A stretch of DNA of 64,000 nucleotides from Sphingomonas gilva (lineage in GTDB: Bacteria; Pseudomonadota; Alphaproteobacteria; Sphingomonadales; Sphingomonadaceae). The position numbers and the translations under genes were made by a program. A model generated the notes under the pieces. That model was not told the DNA's origin and did no database searches. It worked only from the letters and a program-made list of their open reading frames with translations. This document shows positions 26,886 through 36,594 of the stretch, piece by piece. Position 1 is the first letter of the stretch. The number at the start of each line of letters is the position of its first letter. The stretch lies in the NCBI RefSeq assembly GCF_003515075.1, contig NZ_QWLV01000010.1, positions 47,665 to 111,664 of the forward strand, read 5' to 3'.

Positions 26886-28226
26886 ATGGCCGAGGCTGAT
26901 CCTGGCGACATTGCGCGCGCGCGGCTCGACCGCGAAGGCCGCCTGCTGTCCGCCGATCCGAAGTTGCTTGCGCTCAACGCGCGCGCGGGCGGCGCGATCG
27001 GCCGGCTGCTTGCGCTGCCGCAGGTCGCGACCCTCGCCAAGCTCGCCGCGCGGCTGGAAATACCCGTTTCCCGGCCGGCGATCGCCGGCGACAGCGAGCA
27101 TGATTTCGACCTGTGGATCGATGCGCAGCCGGTGCCCGAGGGCGTCGCGCTGGAGGTGAGCGGCTGGAAGCCGCTGCCGCCGCGTATGCCAGCGTTCCCC
27201 GATATCGGCGAGATGGACGCCATTGGGGACTGGAGCTGGCAGACCGATGCGCAACTGCGGCTGGTATCGCTTTCACTTGATGGCGACGTTCCGTTCGACG
27301 CATCGCGCCTGATCGGCCGGCCGCTCACCCGGGTGTTCGCGCTCGAGGAGGAGGATGACGGATCGCTGCCGATCCTCGCGGCGACCGCCGCAGGCGCCGA
27401 TTTCGACGGACAGCGCGCGATCGTGCGCGACACTGGCGCCGCCGTGCTGCTTTCGGCATCCGCTTTGCGTGATCGCCGGGATCGGCTGACCGGCTATGTC
27501 GGGCGGGCCGTGCGCGCGCCCGATAGCGGCGACGAGCGGTTGCCGCCCGTGATAGGGGCCGACTTCGCGGAGCGTCTCGGCCGTGCGCTGCGCCGGCCGC
27601 TATCGCGCATCGTCGCCAATGCCGATTCGATCAGCGCGCGGTCGGAGGGGCCGCTGCGCGCCGATTATGTCGATTACGCCAGCGATATCGCCAGTGCGGG
27701 GCGGCACCTGCTGGGGCTGATCGACGATCTCGCCGACCTGGAGGCGATCGAGCGCGCCGATTTCCGCGCCGAGCAGGAACCGGTCGACCTGGCCGATATC
27801 GCCCGCCGCGCAGCCGGGCTGCTCGCCGTCCGCGCGAGCGATCGCGGCATCCGTATCGACCGGCCGGGCGCCGAAGAGGCGATGCCTGCGATCGGAGACT
27901 TCCGCCGCGTGCTGCAGATCCTTGTGAACCTGATCGGCAACGCGGTGCGCTACACGCCCGAAGGCGGGATGGTCTGGATCAGGACCGAGCGCGAGGGCGA
28001 CCTGGCGACGGTGATCGTCGCCGATCAGGGCAGGGGCATCGCGGCGTCCGACCATGCGCGCGTGTTCGAGAAGTTCGAGCGGATCGATCCTTCCGAACCG
28101 GGCGGCAGCGGCCTCGGCCTCTACATCGCCCGCCGCCTGGCGCGCGCGATGGGCGGAGACATCTCAATCGACAGCGCGCCGGGACAGGGCGCGCGTTTTG
28201 CGCTGACGCTGCCGGCGCGGGATTAG
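26886..28226 (+). CDS. Histidine-kinase-like protein lacking the phospho-accepting histidine
   Basis: This 446-residue protein has no membrane helices. A PAS-like region lies at about 118-205, a DHp-like helix pair at about 225-290 and a full HATPase_c domain at the end: N-box LVNLIGNAVRYT, G1 ADQGRGI, G2 GSGLGLYIARRLA. In the DHp helix the usual SHELRTPL is GRALRRPL, with Arg at about residue 233 in place of His. So ATP binding looks intact but classic autophosphorylation cannot occur at that site. It may be a regulatory pseudokinase or use another residue. No response regulator gene is adjacent. Confidence 0.75.
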   Translation: MAEADPGDIARARLDREGRLLSADPKLLALNARAGGAIGRLLALPQVATLAKLAARLEIPVSRPAIAGDSEHDFDLWIDAQPVPEGVALEVSGWKPLPPRMPAFPDIGEMDAIGDWSWQTDAQLRLVSLSLDGDVPFDASRLIGRPLTRVFALEEEDDGSLPILAATAAGADFDGQRAIVRDTGAAVLLSASALRDRRDRLTGYVGRAVRAPDSGDERLPPVIGADFAERLGRALRRPLSRIVANADSISARSEGPLRADYVDYASDIASAGRHLLGLIDDLADLEAIERADFRAEQEPVDLADIARRAAGLLAVRASDRGIRIDRPGAEEAMPAIGDFRRVLQILVNLIGNAVRYTPEGGMVWIRTEREGDLATVIVADQGRGIAASDHARVFEKFERIDPSEPGGSGLGLYIARRLARAMGGDISIDSAPGQGARFALTLPARD

Positions 28227-28543
28227 AGTTTGAACTCATAAAGCCGATGCTTGGCAAACGATCCGATGCGCGACGCAAGGCGAGATTCAGGACCTGAAGC
28301 GTTAGCCGCAGCAGCGCTCGCGTCCGTTCCCCGCCAATCCGACGCATCTTATGACTTAAGGGGCTGTCCTGTTTTGCATGATTCACTCTCTCGTCGCCCC
28401 TGCGTAGGGCACCCGGCAAAGTGGTACTTTGCTGAGACCCGAGGCAGGGGCTTATCCCGTCATACCCCGGACGGCGGCAACTGTGGATGGGCGGATGGAC
28501 CTGGCTGCGCAGGGAAGGATTCCACACCTAAACAGGACAAACT
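28227..28543. other. Non-coding gap with a possible insertion-element remnant
   Basis: This 317-base gap holds no gene I can support. Short ORFs run through it on both strands but have no recognisable motif. Two inverted copies of a short sequence, ctgtcctgttt at 28364-28374 and aaacaggacaa at 28530-28540, bound a 177-base segment. The outer edges also share tagagtttg (28224-28232, and inverted near 28538-28546). The inside includes cgtcgcccctgcg, a partial match to the family B repeat. This is consistent with a decayed IS or MITE-like element, not proven. Confidence 0.35.
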
Positions 28544-28738
28544 CTAGCGCCGGATACGCCGTCCTATCAGGATCAGCACCAGCCCGGCGACCGCTATCGC
28601 CGAGCCGTAAGTCACCCAGGTCGCATCGCCGAGCATGGAACTGCTTGATGGCCAATGAATGAGATTACCGCCCTGCGCCATGAACAGCGATCCCGCCGCG
28701 AGCAGCAGGATGCCGACGACGAAGAGCAGCGTGCGCAT
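28544..28738 (-). CDS. Small two-helix membrane protein downstream of gltA
   Basis: This 64-residue protein has helices at about 3-21 (TLLFVVGILLLAAGSLFMAQ) and 43-60 (YGSAIAVAGLVLILIG), joined by a loop GGNLIHWPSSSSMLGDATW, and ends in RRIRR. Its ATG overlaps the gltA stop by one base, so it is probably translated together with gltA. The family is uncharacterised as far as I recognise. The two-helix hairpin with a short polar loop suggests an inner-membrane protein of unknown role. Confidence 0.7.
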   Translation of the reverse strand: MRTLLFVVGILLLAAGSLFMAQGGNLIHWPSSSSMLGDATWVTYGSAIAVAGLVLILIGRRIRR

Positions 28739-30021
28739 CAGCGCTGCTCTATGGACACATAATCGCGCTGGGTGGGGCCGGTGTAGAGCTGGCGCGGGCG
28801 GCCGATCTTCTGCTGCGGATCGGCGATCATCTCATTCCACTGCGCGACCCAGCCGACGGTGCGGGCGAGCGCGAACAGCACGGTGAACATGGTGGTCGGG
28901 AAGCCGATCGCCGAGAGGATCACCCCCGAATAGAAGTCGACATTGGGGAACAGCTTCTTTTCGATGAAGTAATCGTCGCTGAGCGCCATTTCCTCTAGCT
29001 GCAGCGCGACGTCGAACACGGGATCGCTGACGCCGAGCTCGCCCAACACCTCGCGCACGGTCTGCTGCATCACCGTCGCACGCGGATCGTAGTTCTTGTA
29101 GACGCGGTGGCCGAAGCCCATCAGGCGGAAGGGATCGTCCTTGTCCTTCGCGCGGGCGATATATTCGGGGATGCGGTCGACCGTTCCGATCTCGCGCAGC
29201 ATATTGAGCGCCGCCTCGTTGGCGCCGCCATGCGCCGGACCCCACAGGCAGGCGATGCCCGCGGCGATGCAGGCGAAGGGATTGGCCCCCGACGAGCCGG
29301 CGAGCCGCACGGTCGAGGTGGACGCATTCTGCTCATGATCGGCGTGGAGGATGAAGATGCGGTCGAGCGCGCGCTCGACGATCGGATTCACGACATATTC
29401 CTCGGCCGGGACGCCGAAGGTCATCCGCAGGAAGTTGCCCGTGTAGGACAGCGTGTTGTCGGGATAGACGAAGGGCTGACCGACCGAATATTTGTACGCC
29501 ATCGCCGCGATCGTCGGCATCTTGGCGATCAGCCGGTGGCTGGCGATCATGCGCTGGTGCGGATCGGTGATGTCGGTCGAATCGTGATAAAAGGCCGAAA
29601 GCGCGCCCACCACGCCGCACATCACCGCCATCGGATGCGCATCGCGCCGGAAGCCGCGATAGAATTGCGCCAGCTGTTCGTGCAGCATGGTGTGGCGGGT
29701 GATGGTGTAGGTGAAGCGCTCCAGTTCCTCCTTGCTCGGCAGCTCGCCGTTCAAGAGGAGGTGCGAGACCTCCATGAAGCTCGAATGTTCGGCGAGCTGG
29801 CCGATCGGATAGCCGCGATGGAGCAGCACGCCCTCGTCGCCATCGATATAGGTGAGCGCCGATTCGCACGACGCGGTGGAGGTGAAGCCGGGATCGAAGG
29901 TGAAACGCCCGGTATCGCCGTAAAGCTTGCGGATATCGATGACGTCGGGGCCGACCGAGCCGGTGAGCACCGGATAGTCGACCTCGCGATTGCCGATCTG
30001 AAGCTTCGCGGTCTCGGTCAT
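28738..30021 (-). CDS. gltA: Citrate synthase
   Basis: This protein of about 427 residues is a type II (hexameric) citrate synthase. It shows [16 protein letters not shown], the catalytic His regions ([12 protein letters not shown]) and [14 protein letters not shown]. It condenses acetyl-CoA and oxaloacetate at the entry to the TCA cycle. Two ATGs lie in tandem at 30024 and 30021. The second is preferred because the Shine-Dalgarno gaagga is then six bases away and the protein starts [11 protein letters not shown]. The longer open frame toward 30240 overlaps gltX. It is 20 bases after gltX on the same strand. Confidence 0.96.
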   Translation of the reverse strand: MTETAKLQIGNREVDYPVLTGSVGPDVIDIRKLYGDTGRFTFDPGFTSTASCESALTYIDGDEGVLLHRGYPIGQLAEHSSFMEVSHLLLNGELPSKEELERFTYTITRHTMLHEQLAQFYRGFRRDAHPMAVMCGVVGALSAFYHDSTDITDPHQRMIASHRLIAKMPTIAAMAYKYSVGQPFVYPDNTLSYTGNFLRMTFGVPAEEYVVNPIVERALDRIFILHADHEQNASTSTVRLAGSSGANPFACIAAGIACLWGPAHGGANEAALNMLREIGTVDRIPEYIARAKDKDDPFRLMGFGHRVYKNYDPRATVMQQTVREVLGELGVSDPVFDVALQLEEMALSDDYFIEKKLFPNVDFYSGVILSAIGFPTTMFTVLFALARTVGWVAQWNEMIADPQQKIGRPRQLYTGPTQRDYVSIEQR

Positions 30022-30041
30022 CATGGATCCTTCGTCTGTTG

Positions 30042-31460
30042 TCAGTCCGGCTTCGCCATCTGGTCGGCGATGCGGCCCAAGCTTTCCTCGCGGCCCAGCA
30101 GCACCAGCACGTCGAAGATGCCGGGCGAGGTCTTGCGACCCGTGAGCGCGGCGCGCAGCGGTTGCGCGACCGCGCCGAGCTTCACCCCGGCGTCCTCGGC
30201 GACCTGGCGTACCGCCGTTTCGAGCGCTTCCGTATCCCAACTCTCGCTCGCGTCAAGCGCAGCATGGGCGAGAGCCAGGATGAGCGGCGCATCCCCCCCT
30301 AGCAGAGCGGCGGCGGCTTCGTCCATTTCCAGTGGGCGCATGCGAAAAAGGAAAGCGCTATTGTCGGTCAATTCCAAGAGATCGCTGGCGCGCGGCTTCA
30401 GCGAGGGCATGGCGCGGCGCAGCAAATCCAGCTGCCCGGGGGTGACGGCGAAGGGCAGGCGATCGGCAACCAGAGCGGCCAGCCGGGCATCGTTCGCCTC
30501 GCGGATGTAATGGCCGTTGAGGTTTGCAAGCTTCTTGAAATCGAACCGCGACGGCGATTTTCCGACATGATCGAGATCGAACCAGCGGACCGCGTCCGCG
30601 CGGCTGATGATCTCGTCATCGCCGTGGCCCCAGCCGAGGCGGAGCAGATAGTTGCCGACCGCCTCTGGCAGCAGGCCGAGCTGGTCGCGATAGGCGTCGA
30701 CGCCCATCGCGCCGTGGCGCTTGGAAAGCTTGCCGCCGTCCGGCCCGTGGATCATCGGCACATGCGCATAGGCCGGTTCGCGCCAGCCGAGCGCGCGGAT
30801 CAGCGCGAGCTGGCGGAAGGCGTTGGAGAGATGATCGTCGCCGCGGATGACGTGGGTCACATCCATGTCATTGTCGTCGACCACGACTGCGAGCATGTAG
30901 GTCGGCGTGCCGTCCGAGCGGAGCAGGACGAAATCGTCGATCTCGGCCGCGTTGACGGTGACCGTCCCCTGGACCTTGTCGTCGATGACGAGATCGCCCT
31001 CGGTCGGCGCCTTCAGTCGCACCACGCTGGGCAGATCGGGCCCCGACGCCGGATCGGCGTCGCGCCATGGGCTGTCGAGCCGGAAGGGGCGGCGTTCGGC
31101 CTTGGCCGCCTCGCGCTGTGCGGTCAGCTCCTCGGGCGTCAGATAGCAGCGATAGGCTTTGCCCGCCGCGAGCAGCTCGCGCGCCACCTCGGCGTGGCGG
31201 CTTGCGCGGGCGAACTGATAGACGGCGTCGCCGTCCCAATCGAGCCCGAGCCACCGCATCCCGTCGAGGATCGCGGCGATTGCCGGCTCGGTCGAGCGGG
31301 CACGATCGGTGTCCTCGATGCGCAGCAGGAACTTGCCGCCGTGATGACGGGCGAATAGCCAGTTGAACAGCGCGGTGCGCGCGCCGCCGATATGGAGATA
31401 GCCGGTCGGCGACGGTGCGAAGCGCGTCACGACCGCGCCGGTTTCGGTGCTTGCGCCCAA
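30042..31460 (-). CDS. gltX: Glutamyl-tRNA synthetase
   Basis: This 472-residue class I synthetase has the HIGH motif as [20 protein letters not shown] and the KMSKS motif as GKLSKRHGA. It charges tRNA-Glu. Alphaproteobacteria often use it on tRNA-Gln as well, followed by GatCAB amidation; the sequence alone does not show that here. The start gives [20 protein letters not shown]. It is divergent from comEC with 26 bases between the two starts. Confidence 0.96.
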   Translation of the reverse strand: MGASTETGAVVTRFAPSPTGYLHIGGARTALFNWLFARHHGGKFLLRIEDTDRARSTEPAIAAILDGMRWLGLDWDGDAVYQFARASRHAEVARELLAAGKAYRCYLTPEELTAQREAAKAERRPFRLDSPWRDADPASGPDLPSVVRLKAPTEGDLVIDDKVQGTVTVNAAEIDDFVLLRSDGTPTYMLAVVVDDNDMDVTHVIRGDDHLSNAFRQLALIRALGWREPAYAHVPMIHGPDGGKLSKRHGAMGVDAYRDQLGLLPEAVGNYLLRLGWGHGDDEIISRADAVRWFDLDHVGKSPSRFDFKKLANLNGHYIREANDARLAALVADRLPFAVTPGQLDLLRRAMPSLKPRASDLLELTDNSAFLFRMRPLEMDEAAAALLGGDAPLILALAHAALDASESWDTEALETAVRQVAEDAGVKLGAVAQPLRAALTGRKTSPGIFDVLVLLGREESLGRIADQMAKPD

Positions 31461-31486
31461 GCGCGTCTGCTCCCAGTCTGAATTGG

Positions 31487-33595
31487 ATGGCCAGTACGAC
31501 CGGGGGAGCCTCTACGGCCTATGAGGAGCGCGGGCAATGGCCGCGCCCGGTTCAATTGGGGCGTCTGTTAGAGATCGAGCGCGACCGGCTGGCTCTATGG
31601 CTGCCGGTGATGCTGGGGCTGGGAATCGCCGGCTGGTTCCTGCTGTCGCGCCCCGCGGAATGGATGGCGCTTATTCTGGTGGGCCTCGCCTTGTCGGCGG
31701 CGGGCGCGATGGATTGGCGTGGGCGTGGTGGCCGCGCGGCGTTCTGGGCTGGGCTGGCGATAGCGCTGGGCTGCGCGTTGATCTGGGTGAGGGCGGAACG
31801 GCTCGCCGCGCCAGTGCTCGAACGGCCGGCAGTGGTCGAGATGCGGGGGCGCGTCATCGCGGCCGATCCGCTTCCAGCGCGCGACATGGTGCGGCTGACC
31901 ATCGCGCCAGAGAAGGGATCGGAGCTGCCGCCGCGGGTGCGGGTGAACGCGGCCGAGGAGACGAAGGTCGCGCCCGGCGCAATCGTGCGGTTGCGGGCGC
32001 GGCTGATGCCGCCCGCCGATGCGGCGGTGCCCGGCGCCTACGACTTCCGGCGCGTCGCCTGGTTCCTGCAATTGGGCGCGACCGGGCGCGCTCTGAGTCC
32101 GGTCGAGATCATCTCGGGCGGCGACCGCGCGCCGGGCCTGCGCGACCGACTGACCGCGCATATCCAGGCGCAGCTGCCGGGGAGCGTGGGCGGCGTGGCC
32201 TCGGCTCTCGTCACCGGTGATCGCGGTGCGATTTCCGAGAAGGATGACGAGGCGCTGCGGCGCGCGGGACTGACGCATCTGCTGTCGGTCAGCGGATTGC
32301 ATGTGACCGCGGTGGTCGGGGCGACCTTTCTGGTGGTGCTCCGGCTGCTGGCGCTCAGCCCGTGGCTGGCGCTGCGCGCGCCGCTGAGGCTGATCGCGGC
32401 CGGCGTGGCGGCGGCCGCGGCGGTGGGGTACACGCTGCTGGCCGGGGCGGAGGTGCCGACGATCCGGTCCTGTGTCGCCGCGCTGCTGGTGCTGCTCGCG
32501 CTCGCGCTGGGACGCGAGGCGATCACCATGCGGCTGGTCGCAGCGGGCGCGGCGATCGTGCTGCTGGTCTGGCCCGAAAGCCTGGCGGGCCCCAGCTTCC
32601 AGCTGAGCTTCGCCGCGGTCGCGTCGATCGTCGCGCTGCACGAACACGCCCGCGTGAAGGCGCTGCTCGCCCGGCGCGAGGAGGGGCTTGCGGCGAAGAC
32701 CGGCCGCGTGCTGCTGTCGCTGCTGCTGACGGGAGTCGCGGTCGAGATCGCGCTGATGCCGATCGTGCTGTTCCACTTCCACAAGGCGGGGCTGTACGGC
32801 GCGGCGGCGAACATCGTTGCGATCCCCCTGACCACCTTCGTCATCATGCCGCTCGAGGCGCTTGCTTTGCTGCTCGATCCGGTCGGGCTCGGCGCGCCCG
32901 TCTGGTGGCTGGCGGGGCTGGCGCTGCAGGCGTTGCTGGCGCTCGCGCATGCGGTGGCCGCCGCGCCGGGATCGGTGACGGCGATCCCGCACGTGCCGGA
33001 CGGCGCGTTCGCACTGGTGATCGCGGGCGGATTGTGGCTGCTGCTGTGGCATTCGCGGCTGCGACTGGCCGGGTTGGCCCCAATCGCAGCGGGACTGATC
33101 TGGATCGCCGCGACACCGCCGCCCGATCTGCTGGTGACCGGCGACGGCCGCCACGCCGCGATTCGAACGGGCGACGGGCTGGCGCTGCTGCGCGCGCGGG
33201 CGGGCGATTATGTGCGCGACACGCTCGCCGAGAATGGCGGAGCCGAGGATGAGCTCGCCGATCTGGCGGCGATGCCCAACGCGCGGTGCAGCGCCGATCT
33301 GTGCGTGGCGGATATCGCGCGCGATGGGCGCACATGGCGCATCCTCGCAACGCGGAGCAGCTATTTCGTCGATATCGCCGACATGGCACCGCTCTGCACC
33401 AGCGCCGACATCGCAATCAGCGACCGCAGACTGCCGGGAAGCTGTACGCCGCGCTGGTTGAAGCTCGACCGGGCCGGACTGGAGCGGACCGGTGGGGTGG
33501 CGATCACCTTCGATGATCCCGTGGTGCGCACGGTGCGGAAGCCGGACGCCGAGCACCCCTGGCGGAACCCCGAAACGGTGATGCCGCCCCGCTAA
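31487..33595 (+). CDS. comEC: ComEC/Rec2 family DNA-uptake channel protein
   Basis: The start chosen is ATG 31487, giving 702 residues; a longer frame overlaps the gltX start. The protein has an N-terminal helix pair with the DUF4131 region, then the competence domain with the landmark [17 protein letters not shown] and about eight helices. The C-terminal 170 residues do not show the HxHxDH zinc motif of the metallo-beta-lactamase domain found in many ComEC proteins, so this is the short form. ComEC forms the inner-membrane channel for single-stranded DNA uptake. Its stop overlaps the stop of the convergent GMC oxidoreductase gene. Confidence 0.88.
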   Translation: MASTTGGASTAYEERGQWPRPVQLGRLLEIERDRLALWLPVMLGLGIAGWFLLSRPAEWMALILVGLALSAAGAMDWRGRGGRAAFWAGLAIALGCALIWVRAERLAAPVLERPAVVEMRGRVIAADPLPARDMVRLTIAPEKGSELPPRVRVNAAEETKVAPGAIVRLRARLMPPADAAVPGAYDFRRVAWFLQLGATGRALSPVEIISGGDRAPGLRDRLTAHIQAQLPGSVGGVASALVTGDRGAISEKDDEALRRAGLTHLLSVSGLHVTAVVGATFLVVLRLLALSPWLALRAPLRLIAAGVAAAAAVGYTLLAGAEVPTIRSCVAALLVLLALALGREAITMRLVAAGAAIVLLVWPESLAGPSFQLSFAAVASIVALHEHARVKALLARREEGLAAKTGRVLLSLLLTGVAVEIALMPIVLFHFHKAGLYGAAANIVAIPLTTFVIMPLEALALLLDPVGLGAPVWWLAGLALQALLALAHAVAAAPGSVTAIPHVPDGAFALVIAGGLWLLLWHSRLRLAGLAPIAAGLIWIAATPPPDLLVTGDGRHAAIRTGDGLALLRARAGDYVRDTLAENGGAEDELADLAAMPNARCSADLCVADIARDGRTWRILATRSSYFVDIADMAPLCTSADIAISDRRLPGSCTPRWLKLDRAGLERTGGVAITFDDPVVRTVRKPDAEHPWRNPETVMPPR

Positions 33596-35631
33596 GCTGA
33601 TGCGACCTCATCCCTTGTCGGCCGCTCGACTGGCCCGAACGGCGCATCCTCGGTGGCGTAGTGCGCCATCGCCATCGTCGTCAGCTGCGCGTTGACGCGG
33701 ATGCAGCTGGTGAAGGTGCTGGCGTCGGTCACCAGCACGTTGGCGGCGCCGTGAAGGCGGCAATCGAGATCGACCACACCCATTGCGGGGTCTTCGTTGC
33801 GGGCGTTGCCCCCCTGGGGATGCGAGCTGGAAAGCGTGACGTCGTCCGCCTCGCGGATGGCGTCTTCGAAGAAGGCGTCGATGTCGTCATCGGGCGTGAG
33901 CGTCTGGCCGCGGGCAAGCGCCGGATAGACCTCGATCGCGCCCGCGGCGAAGTGGACCTTGCAGAGCGTCGCGAGTGCGCGGCGGAGCAGCGGCAGCTCG
34001 ACGTCGTCGCGCAACTTGAAGCTGAGCCCGCCATTCACCAGCCGCCCGCGCCGGTCCGCCGGAAACAGCACGCCCGCCGAGGCCAGCCGGTTATAGTTGC
34101 GCATCCGCCGCGCATGGCGGCGGAACCAGCCGGGCATCAGCGTCGACATGCTCATCGGCGGCTGAAAATGCGATTCGATCAGGAAATCGCCGCAATCGAC
34201 ATAGGTCGCCATCTGGTCCTCGTCCCAGGCGCGCATCTCCTTGTCCTCGGGCATCAGCGCCACCACCGGGCAGGCGATGTTGAGCGAGATGCCCTGGCCG
34301 GCGCCGGCGATGCCGCTCTTGTCGAGGATTCGGCTGGAGGCGAGCGCGCCTGCCGCGACGACGACGCCGGCGGTCGCGCGGATGAAGCGCTTGCGTCCGT
34401 TCGGCAGGACGACGTCGACGCCCTCGGCCACGCGGTCCTCACCGTCGAGCTCCGGCTGCCAGCGGATGCGCTCGACCCGCGCTTCGGCGAGGATTCGCGC
34501 GCCGTCACGCCGTGCGTCGAGCAGGAAGGACTGTGCCGCGCCCTGCTTGCGGCCATAGGGGCAGCCGGTGTTGCAATAGCCGCAATAGGCGCAGTTGGCG
34601 CCGATGCCGTCCGGCCCGTAATTCTTGCTGAACCAGGTTGCAGGGGCGTCGCTATCGGCCGGATTGCCGCTGGCGGCGGCATAGGCGCGCCAGCCATCGG
34701 TGAGGTGCGGGCCATTGTTGCGGCCGCTTTTGGGGTCGATCGGAAGCACCGACAGGCGACGCTCGACCGTTTCATAGGCGCGGGTGAAGCGCGCCTCGTC
34801 GACCGGCGCGCCGAGCGCCGCCCATTCGGCGAACACGTTCTTCGCCGCCGGATGGGTCGACCCTTCCTGATTCACGCGCAGGCAGATGCCGTTGTTGATC
34901 ACGGTCGACCCGCCGACGCAGCGGCCCTGGAAGACGACGATATCGTGATCGCGGCTGGTCTGGATGCCGCCATCGACGAACAGCCGCGCGGTCATGCGGC
35001 GTTCCTCGTGCGTGATCGCCGAAGACGGGAAGAACGGGCCTGCCTCGACGATAAGGACATCTTGCCCCTGGGCGGCGAGGTTGGCCGCGGCGACCGCGCC
35101 ACCGGCGCCCGATCCGATGACGATGACGCCGGCCGAATCGGGGATTGAGTCGTGACCGAGGATGTCCTGGGCGGTCAGATCGCGGCCGGGAAAGGGCGTG
35201 ATCGGCACCTCGCCGGGGCCGCGCACGCGGTGGCAGGGCAGCGTGAAGCCGATATCGGCGAAGACCGGGTTGGTGCGGTTGTCGTCCTGGCTCTCGCCCT
35301 GCCAATGGCCGTAATAGCCGGCATAGATGACGCCGCGGACGCGGGCGAGATCCTGCATCAGATCGTTGCGCGACCGCTTGAGCCGCTTTTCGACGCGCCG
35401 CGCGCGCCATTTGGGCTCGAACAGCAGGAAGAAGGGGCCGCCCAGCACGATGCAGAGCAGATAGAGGGTGAGGCCAATTTCGCGCGGCTTCCCGCCCTCC
35501 ACCATCGAGAACTGGTGCTGGATGTTGGCGACCACCTGCGCGGGTGGGATGACCATCTCGACGCGGTGGAACAGCGCCTCGGTCAACGCCTTGAGGATGG
35601 TGGCCTGGAGCCAGTTGAACGGTTTTCGCAT
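33592..35631 (-). CDS. GMC family FAD-dependent oxidoreductase
   Basis: This 679-residue protein has about 170 N-terminal residues with a hydrophobic stretch (LTLYLLCIVLGGPFFLLFEP), then a FAD-binding GMC core: VIGSGAGGAVAAANLAAQGQ, VGGSTVINNGICLR, and the C-terminal SSHPQGGNARNEDPAMG and TDASTFTSC. A Cys-rich stretch CAYCGYCNTGCPYGRKQG precedes the substrate domain, as in long-chain alcohol oxidase-like members. The family oxidises alcohols or sterols; the substrate is not known here. It lies between comEC and lexA, and its stop overlaps that of comEC. Confidence 0.85.
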   Translation of the reverse strand: MRKPFNWLQATILKALTEALFHRVEMVIPPAQVVANIQHQFSMVEGGKPREIGLTLYLLCIVLGGPFFLLFEPKWRARRVEKRLKRSRNDLMQDLARVRGVIYAGYYGHWQGESQDDNRTNPVFADIGFTLPCHRVRGPGEVPITPFPGRDLTAQDILGHDSIPDSAGVIVIGSGAGGAVAAANLAAQGQDVLIVEAGPFFPSSAITHEERRMTARLFVDGGIQTSRDHDIVVFQGRCVGGSTVINNGICLRVNQEGSTHPAAKNVFAEWAALGAPVDEARFTRAYETVERRLSVLPIDPKSGRNNGPHLTDGWRAYAAASGNPADSDAPATWFSKNYGPDGIGANCAYCGYCNTGCPYGRKQGAAQSFLLDARRDGARILAEARVERIRWQPELDGEDRVAEGVDVVLPNGRKRFIRATAGVVVAAGALASSRILDKSGIAGAGQGISLNIACPVVALMPEDKEMRAWDEDQMATYVDCGDFLIESHFQPPMSMSTLMPGWFRRHARRMRNYNRLASAGVLFPADRRGRLVNGGLSFKLRDDVELPLLRRALATLCKVHFAAGAIEVYPALARGQTLTPDDDIDAFFEDAIREADDVTLSSSHPQGGNARNEDPAMGVVDLDCRLHGAANVLVTDASTFTSCIRVNAQLTTMAMAHYATEDAPFGPVERPTRDEVASA

Positions 35632-35742
35632 GCTTCCCCCCGAAAGACGCGTCTTGCCGGGGAAGGCATAGCGCGATCAGGGGTGGAGGGCGATGGGTTC
35701 ATTAGGTCCGTTCGAATGAGGTGGACCGCATCACCAATATAT

Positions 35743-35832
35743 CGTCGCCCCTGCGCAGGCAGGGGCCGCAGTCGGCAGGGGCGGCGTCGGAGCGCCACAA
35801 ACTCAGAGGCCCCTGCCTGCGCAGGGGCGACG
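35743..35832. repeat. Family B palindrome pair before the GMC gene
   Basis: A 25-base arm at 35743-35767 (beginning cgtcgcccctgcgcaggcag) and its perfect inverse at 35808-35832 (ending gcctgcgcaggggcgacg) are 40 bases apart. The spacer starts gcagtcggca and contains gccacaaac, features shared with the copies at 51690-51780 and 62308-62399. This is a compact REPIN-like element. It lies in the 230 bases between lexA and the GMC oxidoreductase gene. Confidence 0.88.
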
Positions 35833-35861
35833 GCAATGCTGAGTCACCCCGCCGCGATGGA

Positions 35862-36539
35862 TCAGTCGTAGCGGCGGAGCAGTCCCGCCAACCGGCCCTG
35901 CACCCTGACCTGGCGCGGATCGTAGCGTTGCGGATCGTAGCTGCGATTGGCCGGATCGAGCCGGACCATCGCGCCTTCGCGGCGGAAATATTTGAGCGTC
36001 GCCTCGTCCTCGTCGATCAGCGCGACGACGATCTCTCCGTCGCGCGCGGTCTCGGTGCGGCGGATCAGCGCATAGTCGCCGTCGAGGATGCCCGCCTCGA
36101 CCATCGAATCGCCCGACACTTCCAGCGCATAATGGTCGCCCGAGCCGAGCAGGGCGGCTGGAACCGAAAGAGTCGACTGGCCTTCCAGCGCCTCGATCGG
36201 CAGGCCCGCGGCGATGCGCCCGTGGAGCGGAATCTCAACCACGTCGTTCGCGGCGATGGGCAGCGATTTGGATGCCGTCGCCTTGGGTTTGGCTGTTCCG
36301 ATCGGCGTGACCTTCCTGTCGGGGCGCTCGGGGGTGCGCAGCACCTCCAGCGCACGGGCGCGGTTGGGCAGGCGGCGGATGAACTCGCGTTCCTCGAGCG
36401 CGCTGATCAGGCGGTGGACGCCCGATTTGGACTTGAGGTTGAGCGCCTCCTTCATCTCCTCGAACGAAGGCGAGACGCCGGTCTCCTCCAGCCGATCGCT
36501 GATGAAGCAGATCAGTTCGTGCTGCTTGCGCGTGAGCAT
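35862..36539 (-). CDS. lexA: SOS repressor LexA
   Basis: This 225-residue protein has an N-terminal winged helix-turn-helix ([29 protein letters not shown]) and a C-terminal S24 self-cleaving domain. The cleavage Ala-Gly is in [12 protein letters not shown], the nucleophile in SGDSMVEAG, and the lysine base in [11 protein letters not shown]. It represses DNA-repair genes until RecA promotes self-cleavage. Two ATGs lie in tandem at 36542 and 36539; the second has the better spacing from GGAGG. An SOS box just upstream (36556-36570) shows autoregulation. It is 55 bases downstream of moeA on the same strand. Confidence 0.95.
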   Translation of the reverse strand: MLTRKQHELICFISDRLEETGVSPSFEEMKEALNLKSKSGVHRLISALEEREFIRRLPNRARALEVLRTPERPDRKVTPIGTAKPKATASKSLPIAANDVVEIPLHGRIAAGLPIEALEGQSTLSVPAALLGSGDHYALEVSGDSMVEAGILDGDYALIRRTETARDGEIVVALIDEDEATLKYFRREGAMVRLDPANRSYDPQRYDPRQVRVQGRLAGLLRRYD

Positions 36540-36555
36540 CATGGTCCTCCGTATG

Positions 36556-36570
36556 GAACGAACGAAGAAC
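36556..36570 (-). promoter_or_regulatory. LexA (SOS) box of lexA
   Basis: Read toward lexA the site is GTTC-ttcgttc-GTTC, an exact match to the alphaproteobacterial SOS consensus GTTC-N7-GTTC. It lies 13 bases before the first candidate lexA ATG, so LexA bound here would block its own transcription. Confidence 0.85.
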
Positions 36571-36594
36571 GTGTAGGAACAAAGTGCGAGTTCG

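Noticed and set aside
28251..28547. A 98-codon ORF in the gap upstream of the small gene after gltA
   Set aside because: It has no domain, covers the inverted-repeat segment and has biased composition; non-coding remnant is more likely.
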